Origin: Caldilineaceae bacterium
GTDB lineage: Bacteria > Chloroflexota > Anaerolineae > Caldilineales > Caldilineaceae
Assembly: GCA_020634755.1 (NCBI GenBank)
Contig: JACKBC010000032.1
Span: 1 to 64,000 of the forward strand
Direction: 5' to 3'
DNA length: 64,000 nt
Part shown: positions 16,847 to 24,662 of the stretch, in pieces
Layout of the letters: every line of letters begins with the position of its first letter
How positions within the stretch are numbered: the stretch's first letter is position 1
Position numbers and translations under genes: made by a program
The notes under the pieces: generated by a model
What the model was told of the DNA's origin: nothing
The model's input: the letters and a program-made list of their open reading frames with translations, nothing else
Database searches by the model: none

Positions 16847-17178
16847 TGGTGGGTTTTCTCTGGTAGGTTTGCAATGGGAGGGCATTTATGCCGTATGCAA
16901 CATATTTAAGCGAGTGCCTGTTCAGGCGGCAATCTCGTTTTTCCCATTTCTCATTTTTCTGTGGATGTCTCGGCGGCATGTGTACCTGAAAATTGTGGGC
17001 TGAGGAGACGTTATGTTTCCACTGTAATTATATAAAGATAGTGAAAGCATATGGAGTGCTCACTTTGTTCCGCCTCCCTCATTTACCATAGGTAAATAAT
17101 CTTGTCAGAGAGAATTCAGATTCTCCAAGAAAAGATCAAGTTTCCTTTAACTACGTACCCTTATCTGAGAGCATAGAC
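16847..17178. other. Gene-free stretch; probable old promoter region of the peptidase gene
   Basis: There is no supported gene here. The half next to 16846 should contain the ancestral promoter of the S9 peptidase. Base composition drops sharply in A/T-rich sequence beyond about 17020 (e.g. AATTATATAAAGATAGTGAAAG), marking the edge of the foreign-looking ATPase gene. Confidence 0.4.
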
Positions 17179-19287
17179 CTAACTTTCGAAATATAATTCA
17201 ATTGCACGTTGTGTGATTGAACTCCTCATATGTGCTCCATCTTGCCTTTTATCCACCAAATTCATATCTTGAAGTTTACTTGTGCGATGCCCAACTAATT
17301 GGTAGGTTACATCGATAAGCTGGGATATTTCACCAGCCCGCATCGCTCGAACCTCAGTGTGAAGTGTCTCTAAAATGTCCAATTCCACTTCTGGCAACAT
17401 AATTTCTTTGTCTAATCTTGAAATTTCGCTAAGATATTCGTCTGCCAGATTAACGATTTTGCAAGAACCATCTTGACATTCTGGGCATTTCCACTTGTAA
17501 AGTTCAAAAGACTCCCTTCTATCCATTGGAAAGGATGCCCCACATTCATGGCATCTGATCGTTTGGCTTTTGGCTAAAAATTGCTGAATAGTTGTGTTAT
17601 AGGAAAAACATCTCTGCACAAAGTAACTTCGGTCATCACGTCTTCCTGTAGGATACCCCCAAGGAATTCTCTCAGATTCACAGATACCATAAAAAAGTGC
17701 ATATATCGAAACGTCCTTCCCAGATTTATCTCGCATGTCATGATACTTTGTTATCAAAAAGTTAAACTCAAGAGACGCCAGAAGTTTTTCAAGTGTAGGA
17801 GCTACTGAGAAGTGGCTGGCTGGAGGGTTTTTTAAGTCTTTGAAGTAGGCACCACCTACCTCTCCTGAACTAATACGCCGCCTGACATCCCGTACCTCAC
17901 CTATGATTGTCTTTAGTAGCTCATTCTGATTGTGTCGATCAAGCTTTCGATCAAACGGCTCAATCGCAAACTGGTTTCTTCGTTCAAAATACGGCTCCAA
18001 TACATCCTCATAATATTTTCGAGATGCCAAACGAATGGCCGAAACATTAATTCGCTGCCCACGTGCGATCCTGTCCCTATAACAATAGTGAAGCAAAAAA
18101 CCAACCAATCTAGGAACGTTAAAAGTCGCTTCAAAAATCAGCCGCATGTAGTCGTCTATTGAATTGGCAGGGTCAAAATATTCCTCCATATGGAGACCAA
18201 ACGCGCCGAATCGATGAGTAAGCAACCTACTTGTATACTCCACTGCTGCATGTTCCATTGACTGTACATCAGTGCTCTTATAAAGATCATAGAAATCTAA
18301 CCTTACCGTGTCTATTTTCCCTGGGTCTATCTTTCCATAGTAAACTCTACCAGGGTAACCAGCAACCTTAAGCTTAATTTTTTCATTACTTGAGTTGTTT
18401 AATGGTGAAAGAATTGCATCAACAAATAGACGCTGATTTGCCCAACTTATCTCAGAAAAATCATCAAAAAAGATAACCAATCTACCCATATTCAACACTG
18501 CCAGCAAATCGCCTACCTGCCGAATAATCTCGTCATATGGAAGTGAGCGCATCACAACTTCAGAATATTTGAGGTAAATTTCACTATCATTCAGTGCCTC
18601 ATCGAGTGAAGATGAGGCCGCTTGTGCATCAATGGAAAAACTATCGGTGCCGCCCCCTCCACTGATGCCGCCAGACCGCTCACTAGACACAGTATGCTGT
18701 TCCCTATTTTTCTTATTAACTTCTATTCGCTGCAAAATTGGGATTTCTGTATCATGAAGTAATCCATTTTTCACCTGGGTTTTCAACTTATCTAGTTTGC
18801 TTAATGCATTTTCTTGCTTTCGCTTCTTGCCACTCAATCGTTCTATAAATGACATGTTGCCGCAGAATTTATTAATCTCGGTAATCATTTCAGCTAGCAC
18901 GGCGCCCAAGAAACTCTTGCGCAGTAGGTGAGACTGCAAGACATCTTGAGAAACTTTGATATCTTCTGTTTTAACATTTGAGATTTCAGGTGTTGAAATC
19001 ACGTCATATAATGCCTTGACATCAATATAGACAGATATATTTGTATTCTGTTTACGTATTTCAGACTGGGCACGAGAGAAGATGGTACTCTTACCGGTTC
19101 CCTTCCTCCCAAGTAAAAAGGTGGTATTGCTAGACAAAACCGTTTCAAGCACAGCATCACCCGGTAAAGGATCGACGTATAGCGAATCAACGGGATTATT
19201 TCCAATATCGAGCGTGAAGTCTCGAAGCTCAGCGCGTCGATATTGCCGCAAAGATTCAGCCATTTTGGAAAATTTTGTCGCATCCAT
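17179..19287 (-). CDS. Orphan P-loop ATPase with zinc ribbon and C-terminal winged-helix-like region; AT-rich
   Basis: The 702-residue protein has Walker A LLGRKGTGKSTIF at about residue 58, a Walker B-like LVIFFDDFSEI at about 273, and a low-complexity Gly/Ser loop (SERSGGISGGGGTDS). A helical middle resembles large AAA/STAND-like ATPases (VPRLVGFLLHYCYRDRIARGQ). A CxxC...CxxC zinc ribbon follows (IRCHECGASF ... WKCPECQDGS). The C-terminus could be a winged helix (EISQLIDVTYQLVGHRTSKLQDMNLV). GC is roughly 40% by eye, far below the neighbours, which points to horizontal transfer. It is not membrane bound. I cannot assign a named family with confidence. The RKGTGKS loop recalls P-loop ATPases found in defence islands, and its neighbours are toxin-antitoxin remnants. 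Confidence 0.75.
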   Translation of the reverse strand: MDATKFSKMAESLRQYRRAELRDFTLDIGNNPVDSLYVDPLPGDAVLETVLSSNTTFLLGRKGTGKSTIFSRAQSEIRKQNTNISVYIDVKALYDVISTPEISNVKTEDIKVSQDVLQSHLLRKSFLGAVLAEMITEINKFCGNMSFIERLSGKKRKQENALSKLDKLKTQVKNGLLHDTEIPILQRIEVNKKNREQHTVSSERSGGISGGGGTDSFSIDAQAASSSLDEALNDSEIYLKYSEVVMRSLPYDEIIRQVGDLLAVLNMGRLVIFFDDFSEISWANQRLFVDAILSPLNNSSNEKIKLKVAGYPGRVYYGKIDPGKIDTVRLDFYDLYKSTDVQSMEHAAVEYTSRLLTHRFGAFGLHMEEYFDPANSIDDYMRLIFEATFNVPRLVGFLLHYCYRDRIARGQRINVSAIRLASRKYYEDVLEPYFERRNQFAIEPFDRKLDRHNQNELLKTIIGEVRDVRRRISSGEVGGAYFKDLKNPPASHFSVAPTLEKLLASLEFNFLITKYHDMRDKSGKDVSIYALFYGICESERIPWGYPTGRRDDRSYFVQRCFSYNTTIQQFLAKSQTIRCHECGASFPMDRRESFELYKWKCPECQDGSCKIVNLADEYLSEISRLDKEIMLPEVELDILETLHTEVRAMRAGEISQLIDVTYQLVGHRTSKLQDMNLVDKRQDGAHMRSSITQRAIELYFES

Positions 19288-19539
19288 GTTTCGATTACCT
19301 TTATAGTTAATTTTTTACTGATGCAGAATCATCACTGGAAACACGCCCACAAGATTGGATCTAAAGAGCGAAATAGAATGGTTTATGTGCAAGCCCATTT
19401 TCGCTATGGCGGTCCGGCGATTCAATAAATCGAACTTTCTAACAAGTCATTTGTCTTTAAGCAATTTGAGGCTCACACCCATGCAAAAGAAAAGGTCGAA
19501 GGATAACATCATCGTTCTGGCATTACTATAAGGCACTGA

Positions 19540-19638
19540 TTACCAAACGGCAATGATGATAGAGGCATGAATCTTATGATGATCGCTAGCACAGGCACAC
19601 AAAATTGCATGGGTGTCCGCAACCGTGCGAATAGCCAT
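19540..19638 (-). pseudogene. PIN-domain (VapC-like) toxin remnant with internal deletion
   Basis: A 32-codon frame starts two bases after the antitoxin stop. It reads MAIRTVADTHAIL, the canonical start of a VapC-type PIN ribonuclease (Asp8 is the first metal ligand). It then jumps to SDHHKIHASIIIAVW, which resembles the usual C-terminal SRDxKI-x-AS...TVW end of the same family. About 100 central residues with the other acidic ligands are missing and the frame is kept, so the nuclease cannot be active. Confidence 0.65.
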
Positions 19639-19640
19639 TC

Positions 19641-19904
19641 TTACTCCTCAGCAAATGTAGCCCGCATTTCATTTTGAACTTCATCAATTTCCTCGGCAGA
19701 CGGAGCCGAACCCAAATCAGCCAATAGCCTCCGTAACGGCTTGCGTGCCAGACCTGGCGTGACTGATGCTGCCGCGTCAAGCGCCCTTTCAACTTTGGGG
19801 ACCAGACGTGCAATCAGGCGCACCTGATCCACTGGACGCAACTGCTGCGCCAGGCTAAGGACGTGCTCAAGAGTAATTTCATCAACGCTTATCATTGTAT
19901 CCAT
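19641..19904 (-). CDS. VapB-like antitoxin
   Basis: The 87-residue protein (MDTMISVDEITLEHVLSLAQQLRPVDQVRLIARLVPKVERAL ...) matches the short helical antitoxins that precede PIN toxins in cyanobacteria and Chloroflexota. The C-terminal LRRLLADLGSAPSAEEIDEVQNEMRATFAEE is the toxin-binding-type tail. It would sequester a PIN ribonuclease, but its partner gene two bases downstream is deleted internally. It may therefore be a relic or an antidote against other VapC toxins. An alternative start is the Met at 19895. Confidence 0.7.
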   Translation of the reverse strand: MDTMISVDEITLEHVLSLAQQLRPVDQVRLIARLVPKVERALDAAASVTPGLARKPLRRLLADLGSAPSAEEIDEVQNEMRATFAEE

Positions 19905-19949
19905 TATTCGGCTCCTTTCGACGCTCGTGGAGCAAGTATATCACAAATA

Positions 19950-21749
19950 CTACCCATGCCCATTGCTCGCCTGCGCCTTGACCAGCGTGGCGTAATAGCC
20001 ATTGGGTTGGTGGACCAGCGTTTCGTGATTGCCCAGCTCCAGGATCTGGCCGGCTTTGAGCACGACGATCTGGTCGGCTTTGCGGATGGTGGAGAGACGA
20101 TGCGCCACCACGATGGCCGTGCGATTCTGCATGAGCGTGGTAAAGGCGTCCTGGATCAGCGCTTCGGTTTCGGTGTCCACGGCGGAAGTGGCTTCATCCA
20201 ACACCAGAATGCGCGGGTCGGAGAGGATGGCGCGGGCAATGGAGAGAAGCTGGCGCTGGCCAATGCTGAACTGCGAGCCGCGCTCCTGGGCAATGGTTTC
20301 GTAGCCGTCGTTGAGCTTCATGATAAAGTCGTGGCAATTGGCCAGCTTGGCGGCGGCGATCACTTCGTCCATGCTGGCGTCGGGGTGCCCGTAGCGGATA
20401 TTGTTGGCAATGGTGTCGGTGAAGATAAAGGGCTCTTGCAACACCACGCCGATCTGCGAACGCAGCGAACGCTGGGTCACGTCGCGCACGTCGTGGCCAT
20501 CCACCGTGATGCGGCCACCGGTCACATCGTAAAAGCGGCAGAGCAGCGACGCAATGGTGGTTTTGCCGCTGCCGGTCTGCCCCACCAGCGCCACCAGCTG
20601 GCCCGGCTCAATGGTCAGGTTCACATCTTGCAGCACGGTCCGCGTATTATCGTAACTAAAATTGACGTGGTCAAAGATGATTTCACCTTGAACGCGCGGC
20701 AGCTCAATGGCGGTGGGCGAATCGGTCACCGTGGGGCGCGTATCCAGCAGCTGAAAGACTTTGCCCGCCGAAGCCAGCGTGGCCTGCATGACGACATACA
20801 TGTTGGTCAGCGTGCTGATGGGCGCCCACAGGTTATTGATGTAGGCCATAAAGGCCACCAGCGTACCCACGGTCAACACGGCGCCGCCCACGCCCAACTG
20901 GTTGGCCGCGGCGTAGAGCACAATCACCAGCGCCGCGCTGCGCGTCAGCTCCACCAGCGGTGAAAACCAGGCTTGCAGGCTGATCACCTTCATCCACTCG
21001 GTGACCACGCGCTGGTTGGCTTCGTTGAACTGGGCCAGGTTGGTCTCTTCGCGCGTAAAAGCTTGGATGACGCGCATGCCGGCAATATTTTCGGCCAGAA
21101 AAATGTTGAAGCGGGTCGAGTTTTCGCGCACGCGTTCCCAGCCGTTATAGAGGCGCGGGCGCATATAGAGCCCGATGATGGTGAGAATGGGCAGCATAAA
21201 GAGCGCAATCACGGTCAGCGTGGGGTTGATGGCAAACATGAGCGCCAGCACGATGACGCCAGACAGCAGGTCGTTGACCACGTTGGCCATCTGGTTGGTC
21301 AGGAAGTCGTTGAGCGTATTGGCGTCGCCGATAAAGCGCGTCATGGTTTTGCCCACCGGCTCGCGTTCGTGAAAGGTGAAGGACAGCTCCACCACGTGGT
21401 GGAAGAGCTGCCGCCGCAGATCGACCAGAATGCCCAAGCTAATGCGCTGGATCAGCAGCGAGCGGATCAGCACGCCAAACCAGTTGAGCGCATGGGCAAT
21501 GGTGGCAACCAGCAGCAGCGGCAGAAAGCCCTGCGGGTTGCGCACGGCAATGTGTTCATCGATCAGCTTGCGGTCGATAAACGGATAGAGCTGCGTAATC
21601 GTTACGCAGATTGCATAGATGGCCAGCGTGCCCAACATGCGCTGCCGGTAGGGTCGCAAATAGGTAAAGAGGCGCGCCAGCGTTTGGCGCATGGGCGGCG
21701 CCGCGTCGATATCGCGCAGCGTAATTGGTTTGACTAGTCCGCGTAACAT
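19950..21749 (-). CDS. ABC exporter half-transporter, canonical Walker B subunit
   Basis: The 599-residue protein has a six-helix membrane domain (about residues 15-320) fused to an ATPase domain with Walker A GQTGSGKTT, a Q-loop region (VVLQEPFIF), signature SQFSIGQRQ and Walker B ILVLDEATSAVD with the catalytic Glu. The signature departs from LSGGQ (FSIGQ). That is the pattern of the BmrD/TM288-type subunit in heterodimeric type IV exporters, where one ATP site is degenerate. The partner is encoded directly upstream (21967-23742), separated by a MITE-like element. The likely role is drug or lipid export. The substrate is unknown. Confidence 0.93.
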   Translation of the reverse strand: MLRGLVKPITLRDIDAAPPMRQTLARLFTYLRPYRQRMLGTLAIYAICVTITQLYPFIDRKLIDEHIAVRNPQGFLPLLLVATIAHALNWFGVLIRSLLIQRISLGILVDLRRQLFHHVVELSFTFHEREPVGKTMTRFIGDANTLNDFLTNQMANVVNDLLSGVIVLALMFAINPTLTVIALFMLPILTIIGLYMRPRLYNGWERVRENSTRFNIFLAENIAGMRVIQAFTREETNLAQFNEANQRVVTEWMKVISLQAWFSPLVELTRSAALVIVLYAAANQLGVGGAVLTVGTLVAFMAYINNLWAPISTLTNMYVVMQATLASAGKVFQLLDTRPTVTDSPTAIELPRVQGEIIFDHVNFSYDNTRTVLQDVNLTIEPGQLVALVGQTGSGKTTIASLLCRFYDVTGGRITVDGHDVRDVTQRSLRSQIGVVLQEPFIFTDTIANNIRYGHPDASMDEVIAAAKLANCHDFIMKLNDGYETIAQERGSQFSIGQRQLLSIARAILSDPRILVLDEATSAVDTETEALIQDAFTTLMQNRTAIVVAHRLSTIRKADQIVVLKAGQILELGNHETLVHQPNGYYATLVKAQASNGHG

Positions 21750-21769
21750 AGGAAGTCCTTACATAAATT

Positions 21770-21852
21770 GTAACTATCTTGGTGTTGCCTGAGCTTGCCG
21801 AAGGCAACGCCGGGCTTCGACAAGCTCAGCCCTCGAGGATCTGGATAGTTAC
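21770..21852 (-). mobile_element. Family-4 MITE-like element, copy 2 (inverted relative to copy 1)
   Basis: This 83-bp element has ends GTAACTATC/GATAGTTAC and the same internal TCGACAAGCTC palindrome as copy 1 when reverse-complemented. It is flanked by the 8-bp direct repeat CATAAATT (21762-21769 and 21853-21860). It sits inside the two-gene ABC exporter operon and could form a strong hairpin in the mRNA. Confidence 0.7.
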
Positions 21853-21966
21853 CATAAATTTACGATTTTAGATTGACGATTTACGATTCTCGTCAGTAAT
21901 GTTTGTTGGTTGAATTTGTGTATTTTGGTTGGCGGCATTTCAAGAAAATAGTCGGGTCCCCCCCCG

Positions 21967-23742
21967 TCACGCCGCTTCCAACGATTCGCGCGCGCTCATC
22001 TGCTGCATTTCCAGCACGTGGTGATAATGTCCGCCGGCGGCGTCTAGCTCGGCATGGGTGCCCTGCTCCACAATTTGCCCATCGCGCAGCACGATGATGT
22101 GATCGGCGTGTTGCGCGGTAGCCAGCCGATGCGCCACCAACACAGTGGTGCGCCCTTTCATGACGGTGGCAATGGCTGCTTGCAGCAGGCGCTCGGTCTC
22201 GGCATCCACCGCCGACATGGAGTCATCCAGAATCAGGATGCGCGGGTCCAGCAGCATGGCGCGCGCAATGGCAATGCGCTGGCGCTGCCCGCCGGAAAGA
22301 CCGGCCCCGCGTTCGCCAATCTTGGTCTCATACCCCTCGGGCATGGCGGTGATAAAGTCGTGGGCCTGGGCCAATTTGGCCACGCGTTCAATCTCGGCTT
22401 GGCTGGCATCGGGGCGGCCAAAGGCAATGTTTTCGGCAATGGTGGTGCTAAAGAGCAGCGTGTCCTGGGCCACCATGCCGATCTGGCTGCGCAGATTGGT
22501 CAGGTCCAGGCTGCGCACGTCGCGGCCATCCACCTGTACGTGGCCAGACGTGGGGTCATAATAGCGGCCAATCAGATGGATCAGCGTGCTCTTGCCGCTG
22601 CCGGTGGCGCCGACTACGGCCAGTGAAGAACCGGCCGGAATGCGCAAGTTAATATCGATGAGCGTGCGCGCCTTGGCCGTGGGGTAAATAAAGCTCACGT
22701 TGTTGTAGACAATTTCGCCGCGCCATTCATCGACGCCGCGCGGAATACGTTTGTACTCCACGGCGACCGGATCGGACGAGGGCAGCGGTGACTGGATAGT
22801 CATGGGTTCATCCAACAGCTCGAAGATACGCACGGCGGCGGTGGCGGTCTGGCTAACGCTGTTGAGCTGCGTACCCAGCGCATTGACTGCGCCCAACAGC
22901 AGCAGACTCAGACTGAGGATGGCCACCAGCGTCCCCAGGCTGATCTCGCCGTTCATCACCCGATAGCCACCCACAAAGATGAGCGCCAATTGCATAAAGC
23001 GCGGCACGCTGCCAATGAGCGCCCAGCGCTTGCTCCACAAGTCGGTAATGGAAAGACTGCCGCTGCGTACGTCTCGCTGCACTTCCTGAAAGCGCCCCTG
23101 GGCCTGCTCTTCTTGGGCAAAGGCTTTCACCACCTTGATGCCGGCCAGATTGTCTTGCAGCGTGGCCGACATCTGCGCCATGCGCTCGTGCTGCGAAGTC
23201 CACGGCTCGGTCAACTCGTGGTGTGCGTAATACATGGCCGCGCCTGAAATCAGAATGGGCACCACGGCAATCAGCGCCAAATAGGGATCCTGCTGCAAAA
23301 AGGCCAGAGAAGCCAGCACAATGGTCAGCACGTGGCTCATGGACTCAATGAGAATTTGCGAGAGGAAGATGCGCGTGCTCTCCACATCGCTGCTGACCCG
23401 GCTCATGAGGCGGCCGGTCTGCTCTTTGTCGTAAAAGCTGTAAGGCAGCGCCAACAGCTTGCGATAGAGCGCGGTGCGCACGCCGGTCATCACCAGCTGC
23501 CCCATCTTGTTCTGACCATATGAATAAAAGTACGTTGTGGTGGCGCGCACGGCGGTGATGAGCAGCAGCACGCCCAAATAGGGCATAAGCAGGTTATACT
23601 GCTTGGCGTCAATGACCTGATCCACAATGCGCTTGATGATCAGCGGCGCCGCGGTCAACATGGCCGAAAGCAGCACATTGACAATAATAAGCTGCACGAG
23701 CAATTTTTTATGGGGTCGGAGAAAGTCAAATAGGCGTAGCAT
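21967..23742 (-). CDS. ABC exporter half-transporter, degenerate Walker B subunit
   Basis: The 591-residue protein has an N-terminal six-helix membrane domain (from LRLFDFLRPHKKLLVQL) and an ATPase domain with Walker A GATGSGKST, a perfect signature (GAGLSGGQRQR) and Walker B ILILDDSMSAVD. An Asp replaces the catalytic Glu. This is the counterpart expected for a BmrC/TM287-like subunit: canonical signature with non-catalytic Walker B. Together with the downstream gene it forms one hydrolysing and one degenerate ATP site. It is the first gene of the operon. Confidence 0.93.
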   Translation of the reverse strand: MLRLFDFLRPHKKLLVQLIIVNVLLSAMLTAAPLIIKRIVDQVIDAKQYNLLMPYLGVLLLITAVRATTTYFYSYGQNKMGQLVMTGVRTALYRKLLALPYSFYDKEQTGRLMSRVSSDVESTRIFLSQILIESMSHVLTIVLASLAFLQQDPYLALIAVVPILISGAAMYYAHHELTEPWTSQHERMAQMSATLQDNLAGIKVVKAFAQEEQAQGRFQEVQRDVRSGSLSITDLWSKRWALIGSVPRFMQLALIFVGGYRVMNGEISLGTLVAILSLSLLLLGAVNALGTQLNSVSQTATAAVRIFELLDEPMTIQSPLPSSDPVAVEYKRIPRGVDEWRGEIVYNNVSFIYPTAKARTLIDINLRIPAGSSLAVVGATGSGKSTLIHLIGRYYDPTSGHVQVDGRDVRSLDLTNLRSQIGMVAQDTLLFSTTIAENIAFGRPDASQAEIERVAKLAQAHDFITAMPEGYETKIGERGAGLSGGQRQRIAIARAMLLDPRILILDDSMSAVDAETERLLQAAIATVMKGRTTVLVAHRLATAQHADHIIVLRDGQIVEQGTHAELDAAGGHYHHVLEMQQMSARESLEAA

Positions 23743-23763
23743 AGCACCAGCTTTAAAGTTTAG

Positions 23764-23842
23764 GACTTACGCAAGCGTCAAGGAAAATTTTCAGGTCAGC
23801 GAAGTTATGCACGCTTGTCAATCTACGGGCGCTGCGTAAGTC
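23764..23842 (+). repeat. Family-3 dispersed repeat, copy 2
   Basis: Runs from GACTTACGCAAGC to GCGCTGCGTAAGTC, about 79 bp. It starts about 22 bp upstream of the ABC exporter operon, so it may affect that promoter. No gene is supported between 23743 and 24131. Confidence 0.65.
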
Positions 23843-24131
23843 GTGAGTTGATTCGACTTGCACATGGCCAGCCGCTTATTGGAGCAAGTTGGCGCCTGTT
23901 GAATATGCTCTGGCGCCAGAGCTCTGCGTTGGCAAAAGGTCTGGCTGGCGAAAGGCTGTGTAAGTCTTATTTGAATAATGATTATTGCGCAATAAAAACA
24001 ATTGCATCGCCACCAAAGGCACAACATTCACCCAATGTACAGCATAGAATTTTGGTGATGCCCGTGTTCTTTGGCGCTAAAATAAACTTTCAGAAATGAC
24101 TTTATTGATTTAATTAACTAGAAATGGGAAT

Positions 24132-24426
24132 TTAATCGACGAAAGCAAGAGGATTTAAAACATAGCTAACATCTATGGACACCTTAGGCAAGGCGTCCGG
24201 ATGAATCGTATCGCCGGCAAAAAAGCGCTCGCGCAGGCGATAGGTACGGGGCGCCGGATCGCTGTAGCAGTCGAGCCAATAGTCCTGTAAATTAACAATC
24301 CAGACCTCACGCACCCCAGCGGCGGCGTAAAGCGGCAACTTGACCCAGAATGCCATTGGCAATCATCTGCTCCATGTCTTGGATGGTAAAGAGGCGCTGT
24401 TGCAATTGCATCGTCATGGGTGTCAT
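24132..24426 (-). pseudogene. Uma2-family (DUF820) nuclease with out-of-frame internal deletion
   Basis: From ATG 24426 the sequence reads MTPMTMQLQQRLFTIQDMEQMI-ANGILG, the usual Uma2 N-terminus. It then breaks. In another frame the C-terminal part follows directly: VKLPLYAAAGVREVWIVNLQDY, followed by a typical tail to VSYVLNPLAFVD. The central acidic residues of the PD-(D/E)XK core, roughly 100 residues, are missing and the halves are out of register. It is dead as a nuclease. Confidence 0.7.
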
Positions 24427-24480
24427 GATACACCGGAACCATTCTAAAGACAACAACAAAATCTGCAATTCCCTAATTTA

Positions 24481-24573
24481 TTAACTCACGTTACGCAGCG
24501 GCAGCCAGTTTGCCAGAGAGAAACCGGAACATCGGCGAGTCGACTTTCCTCCAGGCTTACGTAACATAAGTTA
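24481..24573 (+). repeat. Family-2 dispersed repeat, copy 1
   Basis: A 93-bp element from TTAACTCACGTTACGCAGC to CCAGGCTTACGTAACATAAG, with an internal TCGGCGAGTCGA palindrome. It is followed after four bases by a family-3 copy. Confidence 0.7.
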
Positions 24574-24577
24574 TGAA

Positions 24578-24657
24578 GACTTACGCAAGCCTATAATAAG
24601 AATCGCCTTGTAAAAGTTCGTCTCTTCTCCTGGCGCTCCACAGGCGCTGTGTAAGTC
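24578..24657 (+). repeat. Family-3 dispersed repeat, copy 3
   Basis: Runs from GACTTACGCAAGCC to CAGGCGCTGTGTAAGTC, about 80 bp. It ends five bases before the stop of the PHP gene on the minus strand and may act as its 3' hairpin. Confidence 0.65.
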
Positions 24658-24662
24658 GTATT

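Noticed and set aside
16638..16979. 114-codon frame ending in a TGATG overlap with the toxin start, suggesting translational coupling
   Set aside because: It is in a different frame from the duplicated peptidase fragment; the real fragment frame stops at 16700, 61 bases before the toxin ATG.
23931..23977. Another family-3 repeat copy
   Set aside because: Only the right end (GGCTGTGTAAGTC) matches; no left end is found at the expected distance.
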